This document shows, in pieces, positions 19,335 through 28,797 of a stretch of 64,000 nt of DNA. Both the position numbers and the translations under genes were made by a program. The stretch lies in assembly GCF_001884105.1 (NCBI RefSeq), contig NZ_MACI01000095.1, positions 186,001-250,000 of the forward strand, in the 5' to 3' direction. Within the stretch, counting starts at the first letter, position 1; every line of letters starts with the position of its first letter. This DNA comes from Bacillus luti (GTDB taxonomy: Bacteria; Bacillota; Bacilli; Bacillales; Bacillaceae_G). The notes beneath the pieces were generated by a model that ran no database searches, was not told where the DNA came from, and worked only from the letters and a program-made list of their open reading frames with translations.

Positions 19335-21278
19335 ATGGGGAAAATTCGCAAACTCGATGACCAACTCTCTAACTTAATTGCGGCAGGGGAAGTAGTAGAG
19401 CGCCCTGCTTCAGTCGTAAAAGAACTTGTGGAAAATTCTATCGATGCGAATAGTACATCTATTGAAATCCACTTAGAAGAAGCTGGTTTATCAAAAATTC
19501 GCATCATTGATAATGGAGATGGCATTGCAGAAGAAGATTGTATTGTCGCCTTTGAACGACATGCAACGAGCAAAATTAAAGATGAGAACGATCTGTTTCG
19601 CATTAGAACACTCGGTTTCCGTGGTGAGGCATTGCCGAGTATTGCCTCAGTTAGTGAATTAGAATTAATCACTAGCACAGGTGATGCGCCTGGTACGCAC
19701 CTTATGATTAAAGGTGGAGACATTATAAAGCAGGAGAAAACAGCGAGCCGAAAAGGAACAGATATTACAGTACAAAACTTATTCTTTAATACACCAGCGC
19801 GTCTTAAATATATGAAAACCATTCATACAGAGCTTGGGAATATTACAGATATCGTGTATCGTATCGCAATGTCACACCCAGAAGTATCGTTAAAGCTGTT
19901 TCATAATGAAAAGAAATTGCTTCACACATCAGGAAATGGTGATGTAAGACAAGTACTTGCATCGATTTACAGCATTCAAGTTGCGAAGAAGCTTATTCCA
20001 ATTGAAGCTGAATCTTTAGATTTCACAATTAAAGGTTATGTAACATTACCAGAAGTAACGAGAGCATCTCGAAATTATATGTCAACGATCGTAAATGGTC
20101 GTTACGTTCGAAATTTCGTATTAATGAAAGCCGTTCAGCAAGGATACCATACATTATTGCCAGTCGGACGATATCCAATCGGCTTCTTATCGATTGAAAT
20201 GGATCCAATGCTAGTTGACGTTAACGTGCATCCAGCGAAATTAGAAGTTCGTTTTAGTAAAGAACAAGAATTACTAAAGCTGATCGAAGAAACTTTGCAA
20301 GCAGCATTCAAAAAAATACAGCTCATTCCAGATGCAGGTGTAACAACGAAGAAAAAAGAAAAAGATGAAAGTGTGCAAGAACAATTCCAGTTTGAGCATA
20401 CGAAGCCGAAAGAACCATCTATGCCAAACATCGTTTTACCGACTGGCATGGATGAAAAACAAGAAGAACCACTGGCTGTGAAACAGCCAGCACAACTGTG
20501 GCAACCGCCGAAGCAAGAATGGCAACCACCACAGTCGCTCGTAAGAGAAGAACAAAGTTGGCAGCCATCTACTAAACCTATAATTCAAGAACCGATTCGA
20601 GAAGAGAAATCATGGAGCAGTAACGATGAAGACTTTGAGTTAGAGGAATTAGAAGAAGAAGTTCAGGAAATAAAAGAGATTGAAATGAACGGTAATGATT
20701 TACCACCGCTTTATCCAATTGGACAAATGCATGGAACATATATTTTCGCTCAAAATGATAAAGGCTTATATATGATTGACCAGCATGCCGCGCAGGAACG
20801 TATTAATTATGAATACTTCCGTGATAAAGTAGGAAGGGTAGCACAAGAAGTACAAGAACTACTTGTACCATACCGTATTGACTTATCGCTTACTGAATTT
20901 TTACGTGTCGAAGAGCAGCTAGAAGAACTGAAAAAAGTTGGACTATTCTTGGAGCAATTCGGCCATCAATCCTTTATCGTTCGCTCGCATCCAACGTGGT
21001 TCCCGAAAGGACAAGAAACAGAAATTATCGACGAAATGATGGAACAAGTCGTTAAACTAAAAAAGGTTGATATTAAAAAACTGCGTGAAGAAGCTGCTAT
21101 CATGATGAGCTGTAAAGCTTCCATTAAAGCAAATCAGTATTTAACGAACGATCAAATATTTGCTTTACTTGAGGAACTTCGTACAACAACAAACCCATAC
21201 ACATGCCCGCACGGAAGGCCGATTCTTGTACATCATTCTACTTATGAGTTGGAGAAGATGTTTAAGAGGGTTATGTAG
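19335..21278 (+). CDS. mutL: DNA mismatch repair endonuclease MutL
   Basis: MutL of 647 residues. The GHKL ATPase motifs are intact: ELVENSIDA near residue 28, IIDNGDGI near 57 and [11 protein letters not shown] near 94. A long low-complexity Gln/Pro/Trp/Glu linker (about 340-455, with repeated WQPP units) leads to the C-terminal nuclease domain. That domain has [12 protein letters not shown] near 481 and CPHGRP near 623, the metal-site motifs of nicking MutL proteins in bacteria lacking MutH. It is co-transcribed with mutS. Confidence 0.97.
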   Translation: MGKIRKLDDQLSNLIAAGEVVERPASVVKELVENSIDANSTSIEIHLEEAGLSKIRIIDNGDGIAEEDCIVAFERHATSKIKDENDLFRIRTLGFRGEALPSIASVSELELITSTGDAPGTHLMIKGGDIIKQEKTASRKGTDITVQNLFFNTPARLKYMKTIHTELGNITDIVYRIAMSHPEVSLKLFHNEKKLLHTSGNGDVRQVLASIYSIQVAKKLIPIEAESLDFTIKGYVTLPEVTRASRNYMSTIVNGRYVRNFVLMKAVQQGYHTLLPVGRYPIGFLSIEMDPMLVDVNVHPAKLEVRFSKEQELLKLIEETLQAAFKKIQLIPDAGVTTKKKEKDESVQEQFQFEHTKPKEPSMPNIVLPTGMDEKQEEPLAVKQPAQLWQPPKQEWQPPQSLVREEQSWQPSTKPIIQEPIREEKSWSSNDEDFELEELEEEVQEIKEIEMNGNDLPPLYPIGQMHGTYIFAQNDKGLYMIDQHAAQERINYEYFRDKVGRVAQEVQELLVPYRIDLSLTEFLRVEEQLEELKKVGLFLEQFGHQSFIVRSHPTWFPKGQETEIIDEMMEQVVKLKKVDIKKLREEAAIMMSCKASIKANQYLTNDQIFALLEELRTTTNPYTCPHGRPILVHHSTYELEKMFKRVM

Positions 21279-21310
21279 AGATAATGTATTGAGTTCAAAA
21301 TAAAGTACTT

Positions 21311-21349
21311 AAAAGATGTTTTCGGTATAATACCGAAAACATCTTTTTT
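21311..21349 (+). terminator. Terminator after mutSL
   Basis: Stem AAAGATGTTTTCGGTA / TACCGAAAACATCTTT with a 3-base loop, then T residues. Confidence 0.9.
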
Positions 21350-21425
21350 GTTTCCATTGTTGTTTTAGAATAAAGCTTGTTCAAATGAATGCAAATAACC
21401 TTGAGAAACAAACAAAAAGAAAAAA

Positions 21426-21456
21426 CGTGTTTTGAAAAAAGATTGATCAAAACACG
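21426..21456 (-). terminator. Terminator of the minus-strand acetyltransferase gene
   Basis: Stem CGTGTTTTG / CAAAACACG. Read on the minus strand it is followed by a T-rich run (TTTTTTCTTTTTG). Confidence 0.7.
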
Positions 21457-21556
21457 CCCTTAATGGTTTCCATTGGTCATTTTTTTATAAGAAGTTGGAT
21501 TATTTCCTACCTATATTGCTCAACAATCCTGCCTTGTAGCTAAATAAGAAAACCTT

Positions 21557-22324
21557 TTATTCAAATACAACCATTTCTCCGACATCTATAAATCCAAATC
21601 GCTTATAAATATTTTTTCCGGCATCTGAAGCTTGTAATACAACTGGCTTTTGTTTATCCATTGTTTGATTTAGAAGAAACTGAAACATTTCACTGCCAAT
21701 TCCTTTACCTCTAAATGCTTCTTTTGTCATCACATCATAAATACCATAACTATTTTTGCTTTCTATTAATAAACCAGTAGTTACAGGCATTTCATCTATG
21801 CATCCAATAAACATTTGAACTTCTGAACCTAATTTCATTTGTGAAAACTTATTAAAATAATTTTCTAATGCATCTTTTTCGGGTGTACCTTCAAATAGGC
21901 TCATAAATACTCCGCTATATTTCAAAAGTTCTTCATTATTTTTTACATTAGTAATTATAAGCTGATTGGAAATCCTTTGCCCAACATTAAGCGTATTTTC
22001 AAGTTTCATCATTACATTACGTTCTGCTTCTTTTTGGTCATATTCTTGCATAAGTTTTGTCCAGTCCTCAGTTAAATACTGAGCATCAATCCAAATGCTA
22101 AAGGGATATTTTTTATCAAAAAAATTATCGATACCATGTTTAATCTTAACTGCATTTTTGATATTTGGAGATTTCGGTAATACTACATTGAACGTATCAG
22201 TAGGAATTTCTGTATTTGCTATGACGAAATCTTCTTCTTGTGTAAATTCTCCGCTAACTGCATGAGTAAATACTTTTAATTTTTCTTCCAAATTGTTTAT
22301 TACTAATTGTTGATTTGTAATCAT
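21557..22324 (-). CDS. GNAT family N-acetyltransferase
   Basis: Protein of 255 residues with a C-terminal GNAT domain (about 120-255). The acetyl-CoA-binding motif A reads KEAFRGKGIGSEMFQFLL, and IYKRFGFIDVGE is the usual closing strand. The N-terminal 110 residues are unlike a plain GNAT and may be a substrate-specific domain. ATG has GAAAGGTGA upstream. It is a single gene facing mutL with its own terminator. The acetylated substrate is unknown. Confidence 0.82.
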   Translation of the reverse strand: MITNQQLVINNLEEKLKVFTHAVSGEFTQEEDFVIANTEIPTDTFNVVLPKSPNIKNAVKIKHGIDNFFDKKYPFSIWIDAQYLTEDWTKLMQEYDQKEAERNVMMKLENTLNVGQRISNQLIITNVKNNEELLKYSGVFMSLFEGTPEKDALENYFNKFSQMKLGSEVQMFIGCIDEMPVTTGLLIESKNSYGIYDVMTKEAFRGKGIGSEMFQFLLNQTMDKQKPVVLQASDAGKNIYKRFGFIDVGEMVVFE

Positions 22325-22831
22325 ACTTTTTCACCTTTCAATTTAATGTAGCGCGATTTTTTAATTATAAGTTGACTTAAACACTAAATATACAGTGTTC
22401 ACAGTATGTACATCCTCCCATAATATTCAGAAAGCATTGGGTGATTTGTTTTCTTTTCCCAATAATCTGGTCCGTTTGTTACACAAGTAGGAAACGAAAT
22501 GCTCTTAAACTGACAAGTCGATTCAATCAAAGGAAAGTAGTTAAGGTAATTTTTCCTCGACAACAGTTAATATGTAGAGTTAATTGTTAAACGGAAATAT
22601 GGCGGAGTGATTTTGTAGTTTATTTAAATTTGAGTGTATCACCCTTAAGGTTGTAAGTAGTTCTAGACTAAGATAACTTTCATTTATCTATGTATAAAAA
22701 AGCGCCGTATATCAGCACTTTTTAAAGGTACGTAAATTGTATAATAAAGATTGCTACATTACTAAACATATAACTTATGCATGGCCAAATATTGATTCTT
22801 ATTTGGCTAATTGTTATAAGGATCAATATGA
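22325..22831. other. Gap between the acetyltransferase gene and a small gene
   Basis: About 500 bp. It holds the decayed minus-strand coding remnant (22399-22566), a terminator-like hairpin AAAAAGCGC / GCACTTTTT near 22697-22725, and an inverted repeat CCAAATA / TATTTGG at about 22782-22808 that may end the small minus-strand gene. Nothing else is recognised. Confidence 0.4.
22399..22566 (-). pseudogene. Decayed C-terminal coding remnant
   Basis: A 55-codon open frame with no start codon and no ribosome binding site. Its translation looks protein-like rather than random, including TCVTNGPDYWEKKTNHPMLS and SEYYGRMYIL just before the stop. The likeliest reading is the last piece of a gene whose 5' part has been deleted. 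I do not recognise the family. Confidence 0.4.
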
Positions 22832-23020
22832 TTATTTATTTTTATTATTATTATTAATTTTTTCAGTATATAAAACTTGCTCTTTATAATGCTTTTTAAT
22901 TGGGAAATTGTGTGTACCTGTGCCGTTCTTGAATTTTTTATCAATGGGGTTTGTTAGGGGAACTGTTGTAGTTTCAGTAAATTCATATGGGTAATTTATT
23001 TTAGATTTATCTTCAAACAT
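22832..23020 (-). CDS. Small hydrophilic orphan protein (62 aa)
   Basis: No family is recognised. The case for a real gene is a strong AAAGGAGG ribosome binding site 7 bases before the ATG on the minus strand. The product is charged, lacks membrane segments and ends in NNNNKNK, encoded by an ATT/TAT trinucleotide run. It is unlike a small acid-soluble spore protein. Its neighbours are unrelated, so context gives no function. Confidence 0.5.
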   Translation of the reverse strand: MFEDKSKINYPYEFTETTTVPLTNPIDKKFKNGTGTHNFPIKKHYKEQVLYTEKINNNNKNK

Positions 23021-23505
23021 GAAAGTGCCTCCTTTTAGGATTTCCTGAATTCTTTACTATAACATGATATGCATATAGATTTTTTTTGGACTAGTTATTT
23101 ATATAGGTTAGAACAAATTAATTACATAACTACTGAAATATTTTAAAGGAAAACAATTGGAGAAATATATGATAATGATTTCTTTTATTTGTTAGGGAAG
23201 GGAGTTTTGTATATATATTCGTTATAAATTGTTTTTATAATATGGCTTATATAGGTTTTTATTGATAATATAATGCAGGGGAATTATAGTTTTATCAGGT
23301 TATTAGGAACATTTAATGCTGTTTCATAACTGAAAGGGAATTGAAAAAAAACTGAAACTTTTCTCATGAAAATTCAATCTAACTTGAAAAATGAAAGGAA
23401 AATGAAATTTTCCAAAAGATATTCTTTGTTAAGATAAAAAGCATATATACAAAAAAGTATTGACATATCTTAAAAGTGTATTTTCAAGATATAGTGGGGG
23501 AAAAG
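23021..23505. other. AT-rich gap upstream of the dynamin-like gene
   Basis: About 485 bp of very AT-rich sequence with no gene. Its 3' end holds a promoter-like TTGACA at 23460-23465 and an inverted repeat ATATCTT / AAGATAT at about 23466-23492, which lies between that element and the start codon. Several GAAA/TTTTC motifs occur at 23350-23420. Confidence 0.4.
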
Positions 23506-26289
23506 ATGAGAGTAGAAAAACAATTAATAAAAAAGATGTATTATGAAACGTTCCTAATGGAGAATGAAACAAAAGCACCTCTTGACGTACTTGGAGAAGC
23601 GTATGTAAACGAAGAAAAAAATGAGATTTCTGATGGATCTTATATTCGTTTTGCACAAGGTGAATTTTATTATCGCCATCAAGATTTTGAAGCAGCTATT
23701 TTTAAATGGGAGAAGGTTGGTAATGAATTAGCGCCATGGGCACAAAAAAATATTGCGGATGCTTATTTCGAACTTAATCAATTATCAGTTGCTGAAAATG
23801 TTTATACTTCCATTACTACTGATAATAAAATATTGATGACCGAAATTAGACTACAATTACTTTCTCTTTACATAGAGCAAAATAGTTTTGATTCAGCTTT
23901 CGCTGTTATTAAAGAAGCGGTTTCTTTAAATCCGGATTATCCGAATGTCACAAAAATTGCCCGTTCTTTTTATGAGGAGCAGCAAGATTTTGATAGTGCA
24001 GTAGAGCTTGCTGTGAATGAGTTAATTCGAACAGAATCTTATCCATGGTTTGAGGTGTTAAAAGGATATATCGATAAAGGATTTACTAAACATATTTCAC
24101 CAGATTATTTTTATGATGCATTAGTTACATTAAATAATGTAGATCAAGTGCAATTTACGCAAATGGTTTCATCACTTTGGAACAGTTATAAAAATGAACA
24201 AAATTATTTATTGTGGCTTAACACAATAAATGAATTTTTCTTACATATTGAAATACATTCGTCCGACATATGGGACAAAATTTCTTCTCTTTATGAAGAA
24301 ACATACTTTGCATTAATTCAAGGGAAATATATGCTTAGACAATTACATGATATCATTCCAAGTCTTTTAACAAATTGGTTAAAAGTAGTCAATCCATCTT
24401 ATGCTGTATTTCCATCAGCAGCTGTGTTGGCATGGGATGAAATTTTCCCTTCCAAAATGGATGTAGCAAATATACAACATGCGGAAGACCTACTGTTATA
24501 TTCTGTTAATCATGTGAATGGTTTAGAGTACAGTCTACATCTTTTTGAATCTATTACAGAGTGGGCACAAAAGCACAATATAGAAATAGGTCACCGATTT
24601 AGATGGTTAGTTGACGAACTCGCAGATTTAAGAACAAATCGTATTTTAGTAACGGGAACTTCAGGAAATGGAAAAACTACATTTGTTAACTCTATATTAG
24701 GAGAAAATATATTAGAAAACGCTATCTCAAATGTAGTAGTTTTAAAAAATGATGCTCATACAGAAATTAAAGCTATATCAGATTCAGCCATTACAACAAC
24801 TGAAAATTTCTTTGATTACCATAATATAATGTCGTTACACCACCAAACATATAGAGATAGAGCATGTGTTGAATTTAAATTACCATGCAGATTTTTAAGT
24901 GAAAATAAGCTTACATTCGTAGTTACACCTGGCTTTAATAGGAATAACGACACTAGGGATGAGGTATTTGAATATCTAAATTCTGTGGATGAATTATTGT
25001 TTGTATTGAATGCGGATTCCCCTTTTACTGATAAGGAACGTGATATTCTATTAAGCATTCAAGAACATACACCAAATTTACAAGTGCATTTCTTATTAAA
25101 TAAAATCGATAACATTTATAGTGAAGCAGAAGTGAAAAGAGTATTACATGATACGGCAGCAAGAATAAACACATATTTCCCGCATGCGAGGATTTTCCCT
25201 TATTCTTCGTTATATACAAATAGCCAACAACTAAATGATTTAACAGAGTTTATTCGTTTTAACTTTAACCATAAAAATATCGATGCAGAACGTACTGAAA
25301 AGCTATTGTTCTTCATTCGAAAAACAATTACATATCTTTTGGATAAACGCGTTGAGAAAGAAAATAATCTAGTGGATGCTATTAATTGGAATGAAGATAT
25401 GCTAGTGAAACTAAACGGTAGCATTAATAACCTTTCTGCATTTGAGAAGGAAAAAATTCATTTCATTACAGAGTCATATCGTACAATGAAAACGGAAATT
25501 ACGAATGATCTTACTGAAAATATTCCGAAGATATTACAGAGTTGTTCTGATTTAATGAGTGAAGAAAGCGATTTTGGTCACATGGATATGGAACTAAATA
25601 AAGCAATGAATGAAAGAGTGCATAAATATTTAGAACAAACTGTATTACCTAATCTTGCTCTTTCTATGCAAAATTGGATTGCAACTTCTAATAATGAGCT
25701 CCTTCAAAGTCAATCGTACTTAGAAGAACTTAGTGAAGGACTTAATTCTTTATTTGGAGAAAATCGAATACAGTTAGAATGTGACTTTAAAGTACTTGAT
25801 GACTGGCGAAGAGATACTGACAGAATGACGACTAGAATACAAATGGATGAAGTAAATATTTTACGTCGATTTACGCCAGCACAATTTTTACTGAAAAGTG
25901 CCGGTAAATTATTTGGAGTTCTTCCTAAAAACAAAGCTATGCTATATAACAAATACAAACAGTATGTAGAAAATGAAGATTATACCGAGGTAACGGATTC
26001 TATTATGAAGAAATTCTTTTTGCAATTTGAGCTATTTGAAAACACACAAGAGCGGGATATTAATATATTTTTTAGGAATCCATTTAACTCCTTGAAACAA
26101 GCTGTAGAAAATACGCAATTAGAAATACAAGAAAAACAAGAGATGTTACATAAAATGAAATCCAATCCTGAAGTATATCATGATTCTATCATGCTCTTTG
26201 AATTGAGATTACGTCAATGTGAAGTAATTTTAAATATAGGTGATGATCATACTTATATAGATGTAAGTTTAGAAACAAGCGCAGAGTAA
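23506..26289 (+). CDS. TPR-containing dynamin-like GTPase
   Basis: Large protein of 927 residues. The first 200 or so residues contain tetratricopeptide-like helical pairs (for example RFAQGEFYYRHQDFEAAIFKW and a DPxYP-like NPDYPNV). A P-loop GTPase starts near residue 380 with TGTSGNGKTTFVNSILG. The G4 motif LNKID is near 530. The G3 position reads VVTPGFN near 474, so the usual Asp of DxxG is not at its expected place. The rest is long helices with a semi-hydrophobic patch near 785-805 (PAQFLLKSAGKLFGVLP), as in bacterial dynamin-like proteins that bind membranes. ATG 23506 follows GTGGGGGAAAAG. It is a single gene; its role is unknown. Confidence 0.7.
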   Translation: MRVEKQLIKKMYYETFLMENETKAPLDVLGEAYVNEEKNEISDGSYIRFAQGEFYYRHQDFEAAIFKWEKVGNELAPWAQKNIADAYFELNQLSVAENVYTSITTDNKILMTEIRLQLLSLYIEQNSFDSAFAVIKEAVSLNPDYPNVTKIARSFYEEQQDFDSAVELAVNELIRTESYPWFEVLKGYIDKGFTKHISPDYFYDALVTLNNVDQVQFTQMVSSLWNSYKNEQNYLLWLNTINEFFLHIEIHSSDIWDKISSLYEETYFALIQGKYMLRQLHDIIPSLLTNWLKVVNPSYAVFPSAAVLAWDEIFPSKMDVANIQHAEDLLLYSVNHVNGLEYSLHLFESITEWAQKHNIEIGHRFRWLVDELADLRTNRILVTGTSGNGKTTFVNSILGENILENAISNVVVLKNDAHTEIKAISDSAITTTENFFDYHNIMSLHHQTYRDRACVEFKLPCRFLSENKLTFVVTPGFNRNNDTRDEVFEYLNSVDELLFVLNADSPFTDKERDILLSIQEHTPNLQVHFLLNKIDNIYSEAEVKRVLHDTAARINTYFPHARIFPYSSLYTNSQQLNDLTEFIRFNFNHKNIDAERTEKLLFFIRKTITYLLDKRVEKENNLVDAINWNEDMLVKLNGSINNLSAFEKEKIHFITESYRTMKTEITNDLTENIPKILQSCSDLMSEESDFGHMDMELNKAMNERVHKYLEQTVLPNLALSMQNWIATSNNELLQSQSYLEELSEGLNSLFGENRIQLECDFKVLDDWRRDTDRMTTRIQMDEVNILRRFTPAQFLLKSAGKLFGVLPKNKAMLYNKYKQYVENEDYTEVTDSIMKKFFLQFELFENTQERDINIFFRNPFNSLKQAVENTQLEIQEKQEMLHKMKSNPEVYHDSIMLFELRLRQCEVILNIGDDHTYIDVSLETSAE

Positions 26290-26347
26290 AAGTAAGATAT
26301 ATAAGAGTTTTTATTTGAAATTGCATCATGTGTTATAAGAAAGTAAA

Positions 26348-26382
26348 AAAAGGAGCAACCATAATGAGTTGCTCCTTTTTAT
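26348..26382. terminator. Shared bidirectional terminator
   Basis: Stem AAAGGAGCAAC / GTTGCTCCTTT with A- and T-runs on either side. It serves the converging dynamin-like and LTA-synthase-like genes. Confidence 0.88.
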
Positions 26383-26387
26383 ATAAA

Positions 26388-28307
26388 TTATTTTTCAGTC
26401 TCTTTAATTTTAGTTTGTACTTCACCAGTTTTAATTTTATTACTTTCTGAGAAACGTAATAAATCGCCTTCAATAATTTTGTCAGACATTCGTAATTCAT
26501 TTTGTGCGCGGTTAATGAGTGCTTGTGCTTCTTTTTTTGGTAAATCTACAATTTCACCTGTTATGCGGTCATAGAAAGTATTGTTTTTGTATGCATACTT
26601 GTCTGTAATAAAGCTACCATCACGTAAAACAACAAAACCGGTATATTCATCTGAAAACATATCATGACCAAAACGAATATCGTTCGTAGTATCAATCCCT
26701 AATAAATTTAGAATAGTAGGTTTCATATCGATTTGTCCAGTAGGCTTTGAAATCGTTTGACCTTCTGTTTGTCCAGGGACATGAATATATAAAGGTGTAC
26801 GTTGTAAATTTAAAGTATCAAATTCTGTTATTTGATCTTTTTCTAAAAACTGTGCCATTGCGCGATTATGCTTTTCAGAAATGCCATAATGATCACCGTA
26901 TAACACAATAATAGAGTCATCATACATTCCCTCGGCTTTTAAACGCTCAATAAATTTTTTAATTGATTCGTCTAAGTAACGTGCTGTTACGATGTAACGA
27001 TCAAATACGCCATTACCCGAGTTATATGGTTCAATGAATTTTGTATCTTCATCATACGTAAATGGATAATGGTTCGTTAAAGTAAGGAAACGAGCGTAAA
27101 ATGGTTGATCAATAGTTTTTAATATATCTACTGATTGATCAAAGTATTCGATATCTTTTAATCCCCAATTTAAATTTGTTTCGGGCGTAATTTTGTAATC
27201 AAGTTCATTATAGTAACGATCATAACCGAGAGCAGAGTACATGATATTACGATTCCAAAATGTGGCGTTATTCGCATGGAATACAGAAGTGAAATAACCT
27301 TGCTGACGCAGAATTTCTGGAGTTGCAGTATAATCATTGTTACCGTGTGTGAAGAATACAGCTCCTCGATTTAATGGATACAACGACGTATCGATTAAGA
27401 ATTCAGAATCGGATGTTTTTCCTTGCCCAGTTTGGTGGAAAAAGTTATCAAAGTAATAGCTTTCATTTATGAATTCATTCAAAAATGGTGTAACTTCTTG
27501 ACCGTTAACTGATGCGCCTATTAAAAAGGTTTGCAGGGATTCAAGGGTGACAACGATTACGTTTTTTCCCTTGGCTGCACCAAACATATTAGGGTTTGGT
27601 TCACTTTGGTTTGCCTTTACGTAGTTTTCAGTTTCTTGTAATTTACTGCTATCAGCAAGTGCTTTTTGTGAACCTGCTTTTACTTGCAGTGTTAAATCAT
27701 ATACTTGATGCGTGTATAGTCCTAAATTTTTCACAAGCATGACTCGGTCGAATGATCTCGTTAATAGTTCAGGTCTTTCTTTTTCTGCAAGATGTAGATT
27801 TGCAAAAAATATACCAATCGTTAAGAGAAAATATACAAAGCGTACCGAATGAGTTACGCGTCCTGTTTGGAAGACTAATGACTTCTTTTTTAACAAAATA
27901 AAGAAGAAAATAATGTCTACGAAAGCGAGTATAATTTTATAGTTCAATATTTCTATAATACTGCCGCCTAATTGGCCAAAGTTTGATGTTTGTCCAAGTA
28001 CTGGTAACGTAACGAAATCACTATAAAAATCATAGAACATTACATTTCCAACAAGTACGATTGTTAATAAGAAGTTAATACATAGCGCGATATAATTTCG
28101 TTTTTCACCCGTTGCAAATAATGCTAATCCAACGAATGCTAATGAGGCGGCTAGGGGGCTAATAAACAAAATCAGCTCTTGTGTAGAAGACTCAATTTTT
28201 AAATCAAAACTGAATCGCGTAATAAGATATGTTTTTAACCAAACTGCCAAAGCCATTATGATAACAAAGCTAACATTTTGCATTTGTAAATTGATTTTAT
28301 TCTTCAT
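26388..28307 (-). CDS. LTA synthase family sulfatase-like transferase
   Basis: Membrane enzyme of 639 residues of the LtaS/YfnI/YqgS type, which transfers glycerol phosphate from phosphatidylglycerol to build lipoteichoic acid. About five N-terminal membrane helices (residues 5-200) precede an extracellular sulfatase domain. That domain has VVTLESLQ, the presumed catalytic Thr in GQGKTSDSEF, and VLYGDHYG. ATG 28307 is used because GAAGGTG precedes it; an in-frame TTG 30 bases upstream has none. B. cereus strains carry several paralogues, so the exact one is not assigned. Confidence 0.9.
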   Translation of the reverse strand: MKNKINLQMQNVSFVIIMALAVWLKTYLITRFSFDLKIESSTQELILFISPLAASLAFVGLALFATGEKRNYIALCINFLLTIVLVGNVMFYDFYSDFVTLPVLGQTSNFGQLGGSIIEILNYKIILAFVDIIFFFILLKKKSLVFQTGRVTHSVRFVYFLLTIGIFFANLHLAEKERPELLTRSFDRVMLVKNLGLYTHQVYDLTLQVKAGSQKALADSSKLQETENYVKANQSEPNPNMFGAAKGKNVIVVTLESLQTFLIGASVNGQEVTPFLNEFINESYYFDNFFHQTGQGKTSDSEFLIDTSLYPLNRGAVFFTHGNNDYTATPEILRQQGYFTSVFHANNATFWNRNIMYSALGYDRYYNELDYKITPETNLNWGLKDIEYFDQSVDILKTIDQPFYARFLTLTNHYPFTYDEDTKFIEPYNSGNGVFDRYIVTARYLDESIKKFIERLKAEGMYDDSIIVLYGDHYGISEKHNRAMAQFLEKDQITEFDTLNLQRTPLYIHVPGQTEGQTISKPTGQIDMKPTILNLLGIDTTNDIRFGHDMFSDEYTGFVVLRDGSFITDKYAYKNNTFYDRITGEIVDLPKKEAQALINRAQNELRMSDKIIEGDLLRFSESNKIKTGEVQTKIKETEK

Positions 28308-28797
28308 TTTTACACCTTCTTTATGCGATTTATTCAACTGAAGTTATATATTATATTTTTATAACTATTAGAGTGTAATGAACCATTGTAGATTTATATT
28401 TTCTAAAGGTAATAATTTGAAGTATTCATATACACACAATGTGGAATTTTAAAGCGAAGTAACATAAATTTAATTGTTTTAGAAACGAAGCAGAAAAAGT
28501 CATAGTTGTAGTGAAATTGACTTATAGACATCCTACCATATTAAACACTATGGTGATGTTACAAAATATCGAACAAATGAAAGTGAAAATGGATAGACAC
28601 TTATTAAACTATTGACATTCAATTAGTCGAAATTTAAATGAAAGGAGAGCGTAAAGTAAACGGGGATATTAATGAGTAAAAAAACTACATTCTATAGAGA
28701 ATGTAGTTTTTGTGTATTTTTCATATATTTCGTAAAATCCTAATCTTTTGTGGGTTAATTATTAATGATAGTGAAACTTAAACGATTTGAAGGGTGT
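28308..28797. other. Gap between the LTA-synthase-like and flavoprotein genes
   Basis: About 490 bp. It contains a plus-strand promoter-like pair, TTGACA (28612-28617) with TAAATG (28635-28640) at 17-bp spacing, then AAAGGAG, a 23-codon frame at 28672-28743 and a hairpin inside that frame. The remaining 28308-28610 is AT-rich without a recognisable feature. Confidence 0.4.
28679..28716. terminator. Terminator of the flavoprotein gene, possibly bidirectional
   Basis: Stem AAAACTACATTC / GAATGTAGTTTT. On the minus strand it ends in a run of T, 80 bp after the flavoprotein stop. On the plus strand it could end a short transcript. Confidence 0.75.

Noticed and set aside
19241-19822. A 193-codon minus-strand frame across the mutS-mutL junction
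   Set aside because: Antisense to two strongly conserved genes, and Ser/Arg-rich composition typical of shadow frames.
28672-28743. A 23-codon peptide gene
   Set aside because: A terminator hairpin lies inside the frame, and the nearest good ribosome binding site is 22 bases away, so translation is doubtful. It is kept only as part of the short-transcript idea.
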